64,000 nt of DNA from Vulcanisaeta moutnovskia 768-28 (lineage in GTDB: Archaea > Thermoproteota > Thermoprotei > Thermoproteales > Thermocladiaceae): contig NC_015151.1 in the NCBI RefSeq assembly GCF_000190315.1, positions 1,550,001 through 1,614,000 on the forward strand. The letters are read 5' to 3'. The number at the start of each line of letters is the position of its first letter. Positions within the stretch are counted from its first letter, which is position 1. Under the pieces are notes generated by a model, which did no database searches, was not told where the DNA came from, and was given only the letters and a program-made list of their open reading frames with translations. The position numbers and the translations under genes were made by a program. Shown in pieces: positions 43,348 to 52,166 of this stretch.

Positions 43348-44964
43348 TTGGTATACCCAACGGATAGGGTCGAGGCCGTGAATTACAACTCAAAAAGAGG
43401 CCAGGTTGAACTGACCAAGGGATACCCAGAGGAAAAGTTTCTGTGGAATGTTGATTTCCACCCAACACCAATAAGGAAGAGGAATTGGGATTGGTACACA
43501 TACGCAGCCATTTGGTTTAGTATGGCGTTCATAGTACCCAGCTGGTCACTAGCAAGTGTTGGTTTGTCCTTTGGCTTAGGAACTCTTGACTCAATATTAC
43601 TCGTATTCCTGGGCAACGTCATAGTCCTAATACCAATGATAATTCAGAGCCACGGTGGCGCCAGGTATGGAGTGCCAGAGCCCGTCCTAACCAGGACTAG
43701 GTGGGGTGTTTATGGCGCAATCTTCCCAAGCTGGATTAGGGCTATCATTGGGGCTGGTTGGTGGGGAATAGAGACTTACATAATGACTGAGGCTGCTGTG
43801 GGGATATACGCAATACTGACCCATAAATTAAGCGTAATAGGAAGCTATGTGGCCAAGGGCGTGGCAAGCCCATACACATTAAGCCTAGCATTTCCTCAAG
43901 TCTTTTGGATAACCTTCACATTAATAATAATGCTACAAATACTACTTCTCTACTTCTCGCCAGTACCCGAGGCACAGCCAGCCCTTAAGTGGTTTGCAAG
44001 ATTAGCAGCGCCCTTAGTCCTACTTGGCTTTGTAATACTGTGGTATAACTTCATGGGAATCTCTCACTGGAACTTCGGTGGTGTGTTCTCCATAAGGCCT
44101 GCTGTTACTGGCATTAACTACTGGATCATGTGGTTCGCCTTCCTCAATGCTAACATAGCCTATTGGGCAACAATGGCATTGTCAATGCCCGACTACACCA
44201 GGTTCGCTAAAAGTCAATTTGCGCAAACAATTGGTCAAATACCCATGCCATTCATGATGCTTGTGATTGCATTGCTTGGTGTCATGACTACGGGAGCCAT
44301 AGAGCAGGTATACCACGTGGCCATTTGGGACCCAATACTTGCATCAACACTATACCTACAGCCAACGCTTGCAGTACTACTGAATGCATTATTCCTATTA
44401 GCGACATTCTCTGTGAATGTATTCGCAAATACTGTTGGTCCGGCATATGACTTCGCAAATACATTCCCAAGGAAATTCACTTGGTTTAGGGGAGCGTTAT
44501 TGGTTATAGCTATCTCAATTATTCTTGGTGCATGGACGTTCTACAGCTCAGCCTATGGCTACCTATATAACTGGCTATTGACGTATGGCGGATTACTGGG
44601 TTCCGTTGAGGGCGTAATAATCTTTGATTACGCATTGATTAGGAGGTTTAAGTTTGAATTAACGGACGTATTTTGGAGTAGGGGTAGGTTTAGGTATTGG
44701 AGAGGTATTAACCCAGCCGCCTTTATAACCTTCGCCATTGTGGATTTCATAATCTACGCACCCTTCATACCATACCACAGCATAATATTTAGTAACTCAT
44801 GGTTAATATCCTTCCTACTCTCGGGCTTGATATATGTACCATTAATGACTCAGTGGATAATACCCAGGTACCAACCTGAATTAAAAGGTTCAATATTCAG
44901 GGAAGGGTATGCAAGTAGGGAGGTATCGATGGTATTTAATAATGAGGAGAACGTGAAAAGGTGA
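43348..44964 (+). CDS. NCS1-family nucleobase/allantoin/thiamine permease
   Basis: 538 residues with about 12 membrane segments. NCS1 features are the conserved N-terminus before TM1 (NWDWYTYAAIWFSMAF), TM3 GARYGVPEPVLTRTRWG, and the WWGIETYIM motif (related to the SWFGIQ-type substrate site). The family imports uracil, cytosine, hydantoin, allantoin or thiamine. The start is a TTG at 43348. A carbamate kinase gene is convergent at its end, and UPRTase lies 2 kb upstream, which suggests a pyrimidine or ureide role. Confidence 0.88.
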   Translation: MVYPTDRVEAVNYNSKRGQVELTKGYPEEKFLWNVDFHPTPIRKRNWDWYTYAAIWFSMAFIVPSWSLASVGLSFGLGTLDSILLVFLGNVIVLIPMIIQSHGGARYGVPEPVLTRTRWGVYGAIFPSWIRAIIGAGWWGIETYIMTEAAVGIYAILTHKLSVIGSYVAKGVASPYTLSLAFPQVFWITFTLIIMLQILLLYFSPVPEAQPALKWFARLAAPLVLLGFVILWYNFMGISHWNFGGVFSIRPAVTGINYWIMWFAFLNANIAYWATMALSMPDYTRFAKSQFAQTIGQIPMPFMMLVIALLGVMTTGAIEQVYHVAIWDPILASTLYLQPTLAVLLNALFLLATFSVNVFANTVGPAYDFANTFPRKFTWFRGALLVIAISIILGAWTFYSSAYGYLYNWLLTYGGLLGSVEGVIIFDYALIRRFKFELTDVFWSRGRFRYWRGINPAAFITFAIVDFIIYAPFIPYHSIIFSNSWLISFLLSGLIYVPLMTQWIIPRYQPELKGSIFREGYASREVSMVFNNEENVKR

Positions 44965-44999
44965 AGCGAGCTTAGGTTATTCTCAAAAATTCCTCAAAA

Positions 45000-45920
45000 T
45001 CAATCTCTAGGTATTACCTTTGTCCCTATCCTACCCCTAATAATATCCTTGGCCCTACCCAACGGCCCTACGTATGCCGCCCTTCCGCCATTTTTTATGA
45101 ACCTGATGGCAGCCAGGACCTTAGGCCCCATACTACCTAGTGGAAATTGTCCCTCATTATAGTGCCTCTCAAGCTCATTGACAGCGACCTCCACTAACCT
45201 AGACTGATTGGGCTTCTTGTAATTAATGTATACGTAATCCACATCAGTTAGTATTAGTAGGTAATCGGCATTAATGGCATTAGCCAATACCTGGCTGGCC
45301 AGGTCCTTATCAATGACCGCATCAATACCTTGAATCTCACCATTGCTAATAATGGGTATTCCACCACCACCCACAGCTATTGGTACATAACCCTCCCTTA
45401 TCAATAACCTTATTAAGTCAAGTTCCATAACACCCATTGGTTCTGGTGATGGCACGACTCTTCTATAACCACCACGCGCATCCCACCTGAAAACCCAACC
45501 CCTCTCCCTCGATATTTTATCCGCGGTCTCCTTATCATATATTGGTCCTATGTACTTCGTGGGGTTTTGAAAGGCTGGGTCGTTTTTATTAACTATTGAC
45601 CGTGAAATAACAATGACGGGGTTCCGCCGGATACCCCGCCGCAGGAACTCATTAGTTAGGGCATTGACTATTAAGTAACCCATCCAACCCTCAGTGGCAG
45701 CATCGATCATATCAAGGCTCAGGTAATCACCAACCCTCTCAGCAAGCAGGCCTGCCTGTGGCCCGTTGCCATGGGTAACAACTACGTCGAATCCCTCCTC
45801 AATCATGTCAGCCACGTCACCCGCCGCCAACCTAACTCTTTCCCACTGCTCCTCGGGTGAGCCAACCCTAGCACCCTCCCTAGTAAAGGCATTTCCACCC
45901 AGTGCTATTACGGCGAGCAC
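45000..45920 (-). CDS. arcC: Carbamate kinase
   Basis: 306 residues with the amino-acid kinase fold: VIALGGNAFTREG at the N-terminus, VVTHGNGPQAGLL (carbamate-binding loop), VAVGGGGIPI, and DKDLASQVLANAI. It converts carbamoyl phosphate and ADP to ATP, carbamate, or in archaea the reverse. With a NCS1 permease next to it, energy from allantoin/ureide breakdown is a reasonable idea, but no ring-opening enzyme is in the window. Confidence 0.93.
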   Translation of the reverse strand: MLAVIALGGNAFTREGARVGSPEEQWERVRLAAGDVADMIEEGFDVVVTHGNGPQAGLLAERVGDYLSLDMIDAATEGWMGYLIVNALTNEFLRRGIRRNPVIVISRSIVNKNDPAFQNPTKYIGPIYDKETADKISRERGWVFRWDARGGYRRVVPSPEPMGVMELDLIRLLIREGYVPIAVGGGGIPIISNGEIQGIDAVIDKDLASQVLANAINADYLLILTDVDYVYINYKKPNQSRLVEVAVNELERHYNEGQFPLGSMGPKVLAAIRFIKNGGRAAYVGPLGRAKDIIRGRIGTKVIPRD

Positions 45921-46079
45921 GCATCAAAGTCATTGCACGTATTTATATTTATTTCGTATTATCATACGTACTACACATTATCTTTAAACTTAAGTATATA
46001 CATAACTTACTATTCCTCACCTGATATTGTTGTAATACAACCGTATTCTCCATGACGAAAAGTATTACTTTTAAATATT

Positions 46080-46094
46080 GTATACGACGTATAC
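46080..46094. promoter_or_regulatory. Palindrome GTATACG-A-CGTATAC between TATA and start of gar1
   Basis: Perfect 7-bp arms around one base, placed directly after the TATA-like ACTTTTAAATA (about 46067-46077) and 6 nt before the gar1 ATG, so it would span the transcription start. A bound dimer would block initiation of the gar1-tfb operon. It is the tightest of the three related sites in this window. The function is inferred. Confidence 0.5.
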
Positions 46095-46099
46095 GTTAG

Positions 46100-46378
46100 A
46101 TGCTCAAGAAGGTGGGCGATATCATGCATGTATCTCACGATAGGAGACTCGTAATTAAGTTATCATTTACGCCTCCAATTAATATCACGGTTTATGACTA
46201 TGCAATGAAGAGACTGGGAACTCTCTACGACATTATTGGTCCCGTAAATTCACCGTACGGTCTCGTTAAGCCGGATCCGCAATTATCAAGACCTGAGAAT
46301 TTCGTAGGTAAGTCCGCATACGTTAGGGATGTTGATTTAAGAAGGAGGAGGGGTGGTGGTCATGGTCACAGCAAATAA
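46100..46378 (+). CDS. gar1: H/ACA RNP protein Gar1
   Basis: 92 residues: a small six-strand beta barrel with KRLGTLYDIIGPVNSPYGLVK and a basic end (RDVDLRRRRGGGHGHSK). Gar1 binds Cbf5 and helps substrate loading and release in pseudouridylating H/ACA RNPs. It overlaps the TFB gene by 17 nt or more; this gar1-tfb order is common in archaea. A palindrome covers its presumed transcription start. Confidence 0.92.
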   Translation: MLKKVGDIMHVSHDRRLVIKLSFTPPINITVYDYAMKRLGTLYDIIGPVNSPYGLVKPDPQLSRPENFVGKSAYVRDVDLRRRRGGGHGHSK

Positions 46379-47297
46379 GCTCATTAAGACTGAGAAGCTG
46401 GTATGCCCTAATTGTGGATCCACAGATATAGTCTTTGACCCAGAGAGGGCTGAATTAGTGTGTAGGCATTGTGGTTTGGTTCTTGAGGAGCATGTTATGG
46501 ATTTAGGACCTGAATGGAGGGCATTCAATGGTGAGGAGACCCTTGTTCATGAAAGGGCTAAGCCAATAAGCCCTGCCCTACCTGGACAGGGACTCGGTAA
46601 CTCAGTCATTAGTATAAAGCATAATATCCTACTTCATAATAAGTTAAGGGCTCTAATTAGGCTTAACAGGTTTAATCAGTATCAATACACAGAGAGGAGG
46701 ATTGCTGAACTCCTTGATGTTATTAAGCCCGTTAAGTACGAATTAAACCTACCCGACAGTGCTATTGAGGAGGCCCTAGTCCTCTTTAGGCAGTTAGCGA
46801 GTAGGTATGATCTTAGGGGTGTCAGGACAAAGGACCTGGCCCTTGTACTACTTTACGTCGCATGTAAGAGGTCTAGGATTGTTTGTCCACTTCGTGAATT
46901 AAGAAGTACCCTAAACATCGAGAGGAGTAAGAGGATTAGTAGGCTCCTTGGCCTTGTTAGGCAAGTGGTTGGTAATAATGACGTTATCATGAAAAGCCAG
47001 GAGGAGCTTGGTAGGTTTCTCCAAAGGGTAATTAATACGCTTAAGCTTAATGAGGATGTTAGGTACCACGTGACTAAGTTAGCTATGGAGATAATTAATG
47101 AGGGTCAGCGTAAGCGCCTAACTAATGGTAGGACGTTCTATGCGCTCGTTGCTTCGGCTGTTTACATAGCCGTAACCCTAATGGGTATTAGGAAGAGACA
47201 GCGTGATGTTGCTGAGGCCTCTGGTGTTACTGATGTGACCATTAGGAATCGCTATAAGGAGGTCATATCTAAAATCGACATTATAATTGAGGTTTAG
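46362..47297 (+). CDS. tfb: Transcription initiation factor TFB
   Basis: About 311 residues. The N-terminal zinc ribbon is LVCPNCGSTDIVFDPERAEL...CRHCG, followed by the B-finger segment with GPEWRAF, then two cyclin-fold repeats, the second ending with RQRDVAEASGVTDVTIRNRY (helix-turn-helix that reads the BRE). It recruits RNA polymerase to TBP-TATA. The start is ATG 46362 or GTG 46353, both inside gar1. TFE-beta follows 105 nt later, so three basal transcription or RNA genes are grouped. Confidence 0.95.
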   Translation: MVTANKLIKTEKLVCPNCGSTDIVFDPERAELVCRHCGLVLEEHVMDLGPEWRAFNGEETLVHERAKPISPALPGQGLGNSVISIKHNILLHNKLRALIRLNRFNQYQYTERRIAELLDVIKPVKYELNLPDSAIEEALVLFRQLASRYDLRGVRTKDLALVLLYVACKRSRIVCPLRELRSTLNIERSKRISRLLGLVRQVVGNNDVIMKSQEELGRFLQRVINTLKLNEDVRYHVTKLAMEIINEGQRKRLTNGRTFYALVASAVYIAVTLMGIRKRQRDVAEASGVTDVTIRNRYKEVISKIDIIIEV

Positions 47298-47408
47298 TTC
47301 GCTAGTATTACTTCATTATAACGATTAAAATTTCATATTTTTCCCTAGATTTTTCAAGAACTGGTGTGAGGTCATAAGTTTTTAAAGGGTAGTTTTATTG
47401 TTTTGTTC

Positions 47409-47843
47409 GTGGATAGCGACGTATCTTCATTAATTAAGGAGCTGAATGAGAAAGAAACAAGGATTCTTGAGGAAATATACAAGGCAGGTGGAGAGATAAT
47501 GCTTAGGGATATTTGGAGGGTTATGGGCATAAAGAGCAAGGCTGGAATGCCATTCATAAACAAACTGGAGAAGAGGGGTCTACTTACTAAGGAAAATATA
47601 GGCAGTGGTAAGAGGGTCATGTATAAGGTCAAGTTAACGGAGCTCGGCTTAGCAGTGGCTAAGGAGCTCGTAGAGACTGGGTCTCTAATGAAGGTGTTAA
47701 CCTATGACCTACTAACGAAGATTCCCTGTTTCTACTGTCCATACATTGATGTTTGCGGAACTACCGATGAAATAACACCAGAGAAGTGCGAGTACCTTAA
47801 CAAGTGGATATATGAAATGATTAAAGAACGTAGTGAGCAGTAA
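47409..47843 (+). CDS. TFE-beta (archaeal RPC39/RPC34-like transcription factor)
   Basis: About 144 residues. An N-terminal winged helix (about 8-75, LNEKETRILEEIYKAGG to LLTKENIGSG) is followed by a C-terminal cysteine domain PCFYCPYIDVCG...CEYLNKW, which matches the [4Fe-4S] domain of the archaeal homologue of human RPC39. TFE-beta pairs with TFE-alpha and helps open the promoter. The start is GTG 47409 (or TTG 47403), with TTTTTAAAGGG about 25 nt upstream. Its place next to TFB supports the call. Confidence 0.88.
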   Translation: MDSDVSSLIKELNEKETRILEEIYKAGGEIMLRDIWRVMGIKSKAGMPFINKLEKRGLLTKENIGSGKRVMYKVKLTELGLAVAKELVETGSLMKVLTYDLLTKIPCFYCPYIDVCGTTDEITPEKCEYLNKWIYEMIKERSEQ

Positions 47844-47877
47844 AATTAAATTATCACTTAATCAATAAGGGTAATAA

Positions 47878-48441
47878 ATGTCCAAGGAAATATATAGGGT
47901 ATTCATTGCCGTGGATTTAACGGACCAATTAAAGGAACCAATAATAAGAATGCAGAAGGAACTAATGAGCACTGGTGTAGATATGAAGCCCGTGGAACCA
48001 GAAAACATGCACATAACCCTTAGATTCATTGGTGAGATAGGTAGGGATCTCGTTGAGGAGGTCAAGAAGAGACTAAGCAGCATTAAGTATAATCAATTCA
48101 CAATGCACGTTAGGGGAGTTGGCGCATTTCCAAACATAGAGAGACCAAGGGTTATCTGGGTGGGTATTGAGGAAGGCGCCAGGGACTTGATGAACCTTCA
48201 TGAATTATTAATGAAGTTCACGGGAGACATCGGTGAGAGGGATGAGAGAGGTTTCGTACCGCACCTAACCATTGCAAGGGTTAAATACGTGAGGAATAGG
48301 GATAGGTACATGGAGGTGATTAGGAAATACGAGAACATGGACTTCGGGACTCAATTAGTTGATTCAATAAAGCTCAAGAGAAGTATATTAACGCCAAAGG
48401 GCCCAATATACAGCGATTTAATGACAATAAAACTGTCATGA
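47878..48441 (+). CDS. thpR: RNA 2',3'-cyclic phosphodiesterase (ThpR/LigT)
   Basis: 187 residues. Both catalytic HxT motifs are present: MHITLRFIGE (about 43-52) and VPHLTIARVK (about 125-134). The family opens 2',3'-cyclic phosphates at RNA ends and was first described as a 2'-5' RNA ligase; archaeal members may take part in tRNA ends after intron removal. It starts 34 nt after TFE-beta on the same strand. Confidence 0.93.
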   Translation: MSKEIYRVFIAVDLTDQLKEPIIRMQKELMSTGVDMKPVEPENMHITLRFIGEIGRDLVEEVKKRLSSIKYNQFTMHVRGVGAFPNIERPRVIWVGIEEGARDLMNLHELLMKFTGDIGERDERGFVPHLTIARVKYVRNRDRYMEVIRKYENMDFGTQLVDSIKLKRSILTPKGPIYSDLMTIKLS

Positions 48442-48576
48442 TTAATTAACCCTAACCTCTACACCTGCCTTACTGACTATGTTAAATACGTTAAATTGAT
48501 GAAGAAGACGTTATTAATGTCGCTGAGTTTATGATTATGGTAATTATTGGATTAATAGCGCAAGTACCTAACGATC

Positions 48577-48639
48577 ATGAGAGATATAAGTAGAACTTAA
48601 TTTTCAGGTACGTAACGCAACACTTATATCCTCTCATCA
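48577..48639. repeat. Imperfect inverted repeat with a TATA in each arm
   Basis: The left arm ATGAGAGATATAAGTAG (48577-48593) is repeated in reverse complement by the right arm CACTTATATCCTCTCATCA (48621-48639), with one bulged base and one mismatch. The right arm's TTATATCC lies 25-33 nt before the ATG at 48656 and is probably its promoter; the left arm would point the same promoter towards the minus strand, where no gene starts. It could also be an operator or an RNA hairpin. Confidence 0.5.
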
Positions 48640-48655
48640 CCGTATTAACCCCTGA

Positions 48656-50167
48656 ATGGCCAGGTCAAAGTTCCTCATCATTGCATTAATTCCATTCACC
48701 CTGGCCGTATTCATGACGTACGCGTATCTTTACCTAAGTCCATTACCGTATACCTGGTCTACGAGCAATATAAATGACCTATATGGAATCGCGACTTGTG
48801 GCAATTATGCAGTGCTGAGTTACATAAACATTAGTAATATGCAATTTTGGAGGTTCATAATCGTTGATTTGAGTAATGGGCATGTAATGAGGATATATCC
48901 GCCGGTAGCAACGAATGCAACAATGAATACCGAGGGTATAGCCTTACCTCAAATAGGCGTTAGTTGTGCAAATGAGGCATTGAACATAATATATACGTGC
49001 GTAAATAAGAGCGGCATTGTTAATAATTATGTCCCTGGAATATGCCTACTTAGAATTAATGAGAGTAATGGAAGAATAATGAGTTACTACTTCTTTAGCC
49101 CGATCTATAGCTATAAAGGTATCATACATGGACTTTTAATTGGCGCCTCCAGTTTAATCTTCATAAATAATAATAGTATATATGCAATATCAATGGGGTC
49201 AGTCTTTAATTCTAGCAGCACTAATAATGTAACCTTAACCTGGTACTTAGTGAAGTTAATCATTAGTGAAAATGGATCACTTAGACTTAGTTGGGAGACA
49301 CCGGTAGCGCTTGGGTTAGGAGGTATATATATTTCAGGAGCATTTGGAAGAACCTCACCTATGCTGAGTGTGGTTGATAATCACGTTTCCCTGCTTTACA
49401 GTGGGTATGGTAATAATGGGTCGTATAATGCACTATTACTTATTAATGATTCGGATGGTTCGGTGATATACCGTGAAAACATAACAGACATTGTAAGTGA
49501 TTATATTTACTACTCCGCGGTCGTGAATAACGTACTCGTGTACCCCTGCAGTGGCTCATCCCTATGCGGTATTGATTTAATGAGTGGTAAGCCGAGGACT
49601 GGTTTTCCAATTAACAACTTAGGTGGTGTTGTGTATAATGTGAATGATTATGGCGTGGTACTTAGCCAAGGTAATCATGGCGTTAATTTAACGGTGATAG
49701 ATAATAACGGCATGATTATCAGAAGAATAGTGATACCAATAGACCTATACGTCGAATTGGGCGGGCACTGCTCGAGCCTTAGTCCTATGGATAAAGGCAT
49801 AGCCGTACTCGTGGTGTATCCATGCAGTGTATCTTATGGTGTTTATGGGTATAAGGAGTTAGTAGCGATCGTAAACGTAACAAGCGGTTCCGTGATTCGT
49901 GAATTCATAAAACCACTGAAGCTGCCCATAATAAACTCACCAAGTCCAGACTCTATACTACCATATATAACACCAGTATTCCTAGTCAATGATAAATACT
50001 TCCTTTACTTCTTTGATGATTCACTATTTATAGTCAGTGAATCACAATTAATTAATGACTCCTGGTACTACATATTCTTTGATAACATATATACAGTGAT
50101 TACACTGTGGATCATTATCGCCATCATTATAGTCATTACAATGATTACATATAGACAGAAGAGATAG
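48656..50167 (+). CDS. Membrane-anchored surface protein with beta-propeller-like repeats
   Basis: 503 residues. An N-terminal membrane segment (about 6-26) and a C-terminal one (about 474-497), the latter followed by RQKR, frame a large extracellular region rich in Tyr, Ser, Asn and N-x-S/T sequons. The repeated pattern of a hydrophobic strand followed by Gly/Asn-Asp-Gly turns (LINDSDGSVIYREN, INESNGRIMSYY, VNVTSGSVIREF) suggests a beta-propeller of PQQ/WD type. Several cysteines may form disulfides outside. The role is unknown. Confidence 0.65.
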   Translation: MARSKFLIIALIPFTLAVFMTYAYLYLSPLPYTWSTSNINDLYGIATCGNYAVLSYINISNMQFWRFIIVDLSNGHVMRIYPPVATNATMNTEGIALPQIGVSCANEALNIIYTCVNKSGIVNNYVPGICLLRINESNGRIMSYYFFSPIYSYKGIIHGLLIGASSLIFINNNSIYAISMGSVFNSSSTNNVTLTWYLVKLIISENGSLRLSWETPVALGLGGIYISGAFGRTSPMLSVVDNHVSLLYSGYGNNGSYNALLLINDSDGSVIYRENITDIVSDYIYYSAVVNNVLVYPCSGSSLCGIDLMSGKPRTGFPINNLGGVVYNVNDYGVVLSQGNHGVNLTVIDNNGMIIRRIVIPIDLYVELGGHCSSLSPMDKGIAVLVVYPCSVSYGVYGYKELVAIVNVTSGSVIREFIKPLKLPIINSPSPDSILPYITPVFLVNDKYFLYFFDDSLFIVSESQLINDSWYYIFFDNIYTVITLWIIIAIIIVITMITYRQKR

Positions 50168-50190
50168 GAAACAATACATAAACCACCTAA

Positions 50191-50343
50191 TTAGATCCGA
50201 ACTTCTAACATATTCCTTAATCTCCTCACTATTTCAATCACTATTTCCCTATGTAACAAGATCTCCTCTCTTGGCATGAAGTTATGGTGAAGATTTGCAT
50301 GAAGACCCTCAGCAAGGCGGAATAGTATCAGAGTCTCAGGACA
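50191..50343 (-). pseudogene. C-terminal remnant of a PaREP1/HEPN-like protein
   Basis: Between two unrelated genes, the minus strand holds an open stretch of 50 codons ending at 50191 and preceded by a TAA. It reads LILFRLAEGLHANLHHNF, then MPREEILLHREIVIEIVRRL, closely like the end of PaREP1 proteins (A-E-x-LHANFYH-N-x-LP...). PaREP1 is a Thermoproteales gene family with a HEPN-type fold. The N-terminal two thirds and any start codon are lost. Confidence 0.6.
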
Positions 50344-50489
50344 TTATGAACTAATTCTAAACTATAGAGAAAGGATTTTTTTATATATATATATTTGCTA
50401 ATTTTTAAGTAAATATTATAAATTTTATTCTCCAAGGTTAAAAGAATAAATTAATTACTTTATTACTTTAATGCAAAGTGAGAAGTGGT

Positions 50490-51926
50490 ATGAAAATTCC
50501 AACATGCAAATTTGTTTTGGTATGGGCATTTAGTTGGGCGTTGGGTCTAACAGCACTAGTTCCTATAGTGAACTATTTGACTCCACTTCTTAACCCTGCC
50601 TATAATAATGCCTATACACCTGATGTATATTGGCGCCTAGTTCTTTACTGGCACGGTATGATATTTATGCCTCTTATAATTTCTCTTTCTGCTCTGGGGT
50701 GTTCTATCTTTGGTCTGTATAAAGAAGAAATGGGTTTTCCAGGTCGTCTTATAAAGGAATCCATTCTTATAGGTGGGCCTATAGCAATAGTTCTGGCCGG
50801 TATAGGAGGGTTATTTGATATCTATGACAGATTCATTTTCGGGATTCCCCTTTGGACACAAATAACGGCTTTCTTAATAGGGGATGAAATAGCTATAGCT
50901 CTTATAGTGGCGTTCATAGCAAAGGCATTTAAGGCAAGATTAAGCTCTTTAAAGATAATATATTTATTCATGGCATATGCAGTCTTCCTTACTCTGATAT
51001 CAGCTATTCTGGGGCACATAGCAGGATGGATCACATGGTTTGGGCCATGGCCTTCATTCGTAGCCAGTTATATAAATCAGACCATGTACCCTGTTTTAGG
51101 TTTCTACAACGTAACAACTGTTATAACGTGGACAGAGAACGTAACATCCTCCCATTCGCACTTAATGCTTCCCGTAATAATGGCGGGCATAGTAGTCCTC
51201 GTTGCCTATGTATACGGTCTCCTAGGCACCTCTATCTCCAGACGTGTGAAGTACTTGACATATGCCGGTATTGCGATCATGGCTGGAGCCATGCTTGCAG
51301 CCACCGTGATCTACATTATTTCCGGAGTCGGGAACTACTCGATACCCACGCTCTTCTCATCAGGTCCTAACGACATAAATGGACTGGCGATGGATGACGT
51401 GATAACAGGGACTATCGGGTGGGGCGCTCTTCTAATTCTGGTAGCATTTATCGGGTACGCAAAAGCAAATCGTAGGCTGAATGATCCATTTATTATAAGT
51501 CTGATAACTGCAGCCATTTTGATATACCTTACTATACCTGTTACAGGTTATTGGATAGAGTTTCATGAAACATTCTACGGAGCTGCAGGGGCCTTACCAA
51601 GTGCTCCAGGGGCTGCCTTTGATGCTGCGTATACAAGGTTTCACCAAGACTTTGGGTTCTTCCTACTACCTGCACTTATAACCGCAATAGTAACCTTTGA
51701 AGTATTTAGAATAAGTGGAAGAGATAGAGTGCTTATAGGTTATCTCTTTACCACTGGAGAAATAATATCCTTCATCGCCGGAGAACTTTATTCAATGGTC
51801 TTTATCTCTCAATCTCTTCTTATTCTTGCTGGTTTTGGGTTGGCTTTAATGGCTGTCGGGGGAATAATGGGAATAAGATACATCATTAAGTATGGGACAG
51901 CATGTCCAGAGATCCCTTGGAGTTAA
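50490..51926 (+). CDS. Polytopic membrane protein of oxidase-like appearance; foreign-looking
   Basis: About 478 residues with roughly 12 membrane segments. Histidines are placed at helix ends in a way that recalls heme-copper oxidase subunit I (YWHGMIFMPL, LGHIAGWI, SSHSHLMLPVIM, EFHETFYG, TRFHQDFGFF), but the standard ligand sets of cytochrome oxidase or NorB are not clear, so the function is open. Codon use (CTT, TCT, CGT) and wording differ from neighbours, and a decayed PaREP1 gene lies upstream, so it may be acquired. The start could also be GTG 50478. A second gene of a complex is not present. Confidence 0.6.
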   Translation: MKIPTCKFVLVWAFSWALGLTALVPIVNYLTPLLNPAYNNAYTPDVYWRLVLYWHGMIFMPLIISLSALGCSIFGLYKEEMGFPGRLIKESILIGGPIAIVLAGIGGLFDIYDRFIFGIPLWTQITAFLIGDEIAIALIVAFIAKAFKARLSSLKIIYLFMAYAVFLTLISAILGHIAGWITWFGPWPSFVASYINQTMYPVLGFYNVTTVITWTENVTSSHSHLMLPVIMAGIVVLVAYVYGLLGTSISRRVKYLTYAGIAIMAGAMLAATVIYIISGVGNYSIPTLFSSGPNDINGLAMDDVITGTIGWGALLILVAFIGYAKANRRLNDPFIISLITAAILIYLTIPVTGYWIEFHETFYGAAGALPSAPGAAFDAAYTRFHQDFGFFLLPALITAIVTFEVFRISGRDRVLIGYLFTTGEIISFIAGELYSMVFISQSLLILAGFGLALMAVGGIMGIRYIIKYGTACPEIPWS

Positions 51927-52166
51927 TAATTAAAAACTTAAAACAAACTTAAATTTTTCTGTTTATTACCTTATAATTAAACTAAATTTTAAGTATTTTT
52001 ACGGCATCGAACCTTAAGCACTTAAGCCCTGCCTTAAGGTGACGTATCCTAAGAGGAAAAGGCAAGCCTATTTAATAGGTTCATACAATAATCTTATCCC
52101 ATACTTATATGCACGATAAGTTGAAGCCTATTATGTACGACAAATCACATAATGTTTAATCTTTGG
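51927..52166. other. AT-rich gap, one small hairpin
   Basis: This gap between the oxidase-like gene and tRNA-Leu holds one inverted repeat (ACCTTAAG 52011-52018 with CTTAAGGT 52033-52040), perhaps a terminator. A short frame after it (about 26 codons, VTYPKRKRQAYLIG) is of doubtful meaning. I found no complete gene. Confidence 0.4.

Noticed and set aside
48498-48526. TGATGA...CTGA pair on the plus strand, possible C/D sRNA
   Set aside because: About 19 nt separate the boxes and there is no D'/C' pair or closing stem; it does not match the 12-nt guide layout of the three good sRNAs.
48611-48641. GTGATGA...CTGA pair on the minus strand
   Set aside because: The boxes fall in the inverted repeat and promoter of the surface-protein gene, with about 19-20 nt between them and no internal boxes.
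52050-52130. Short frame VTYPKRKRQAYLIG as a TnpB or transposase start
   Set aside because: Only about 26 codons, no recognisable motif and no downstream continuation.
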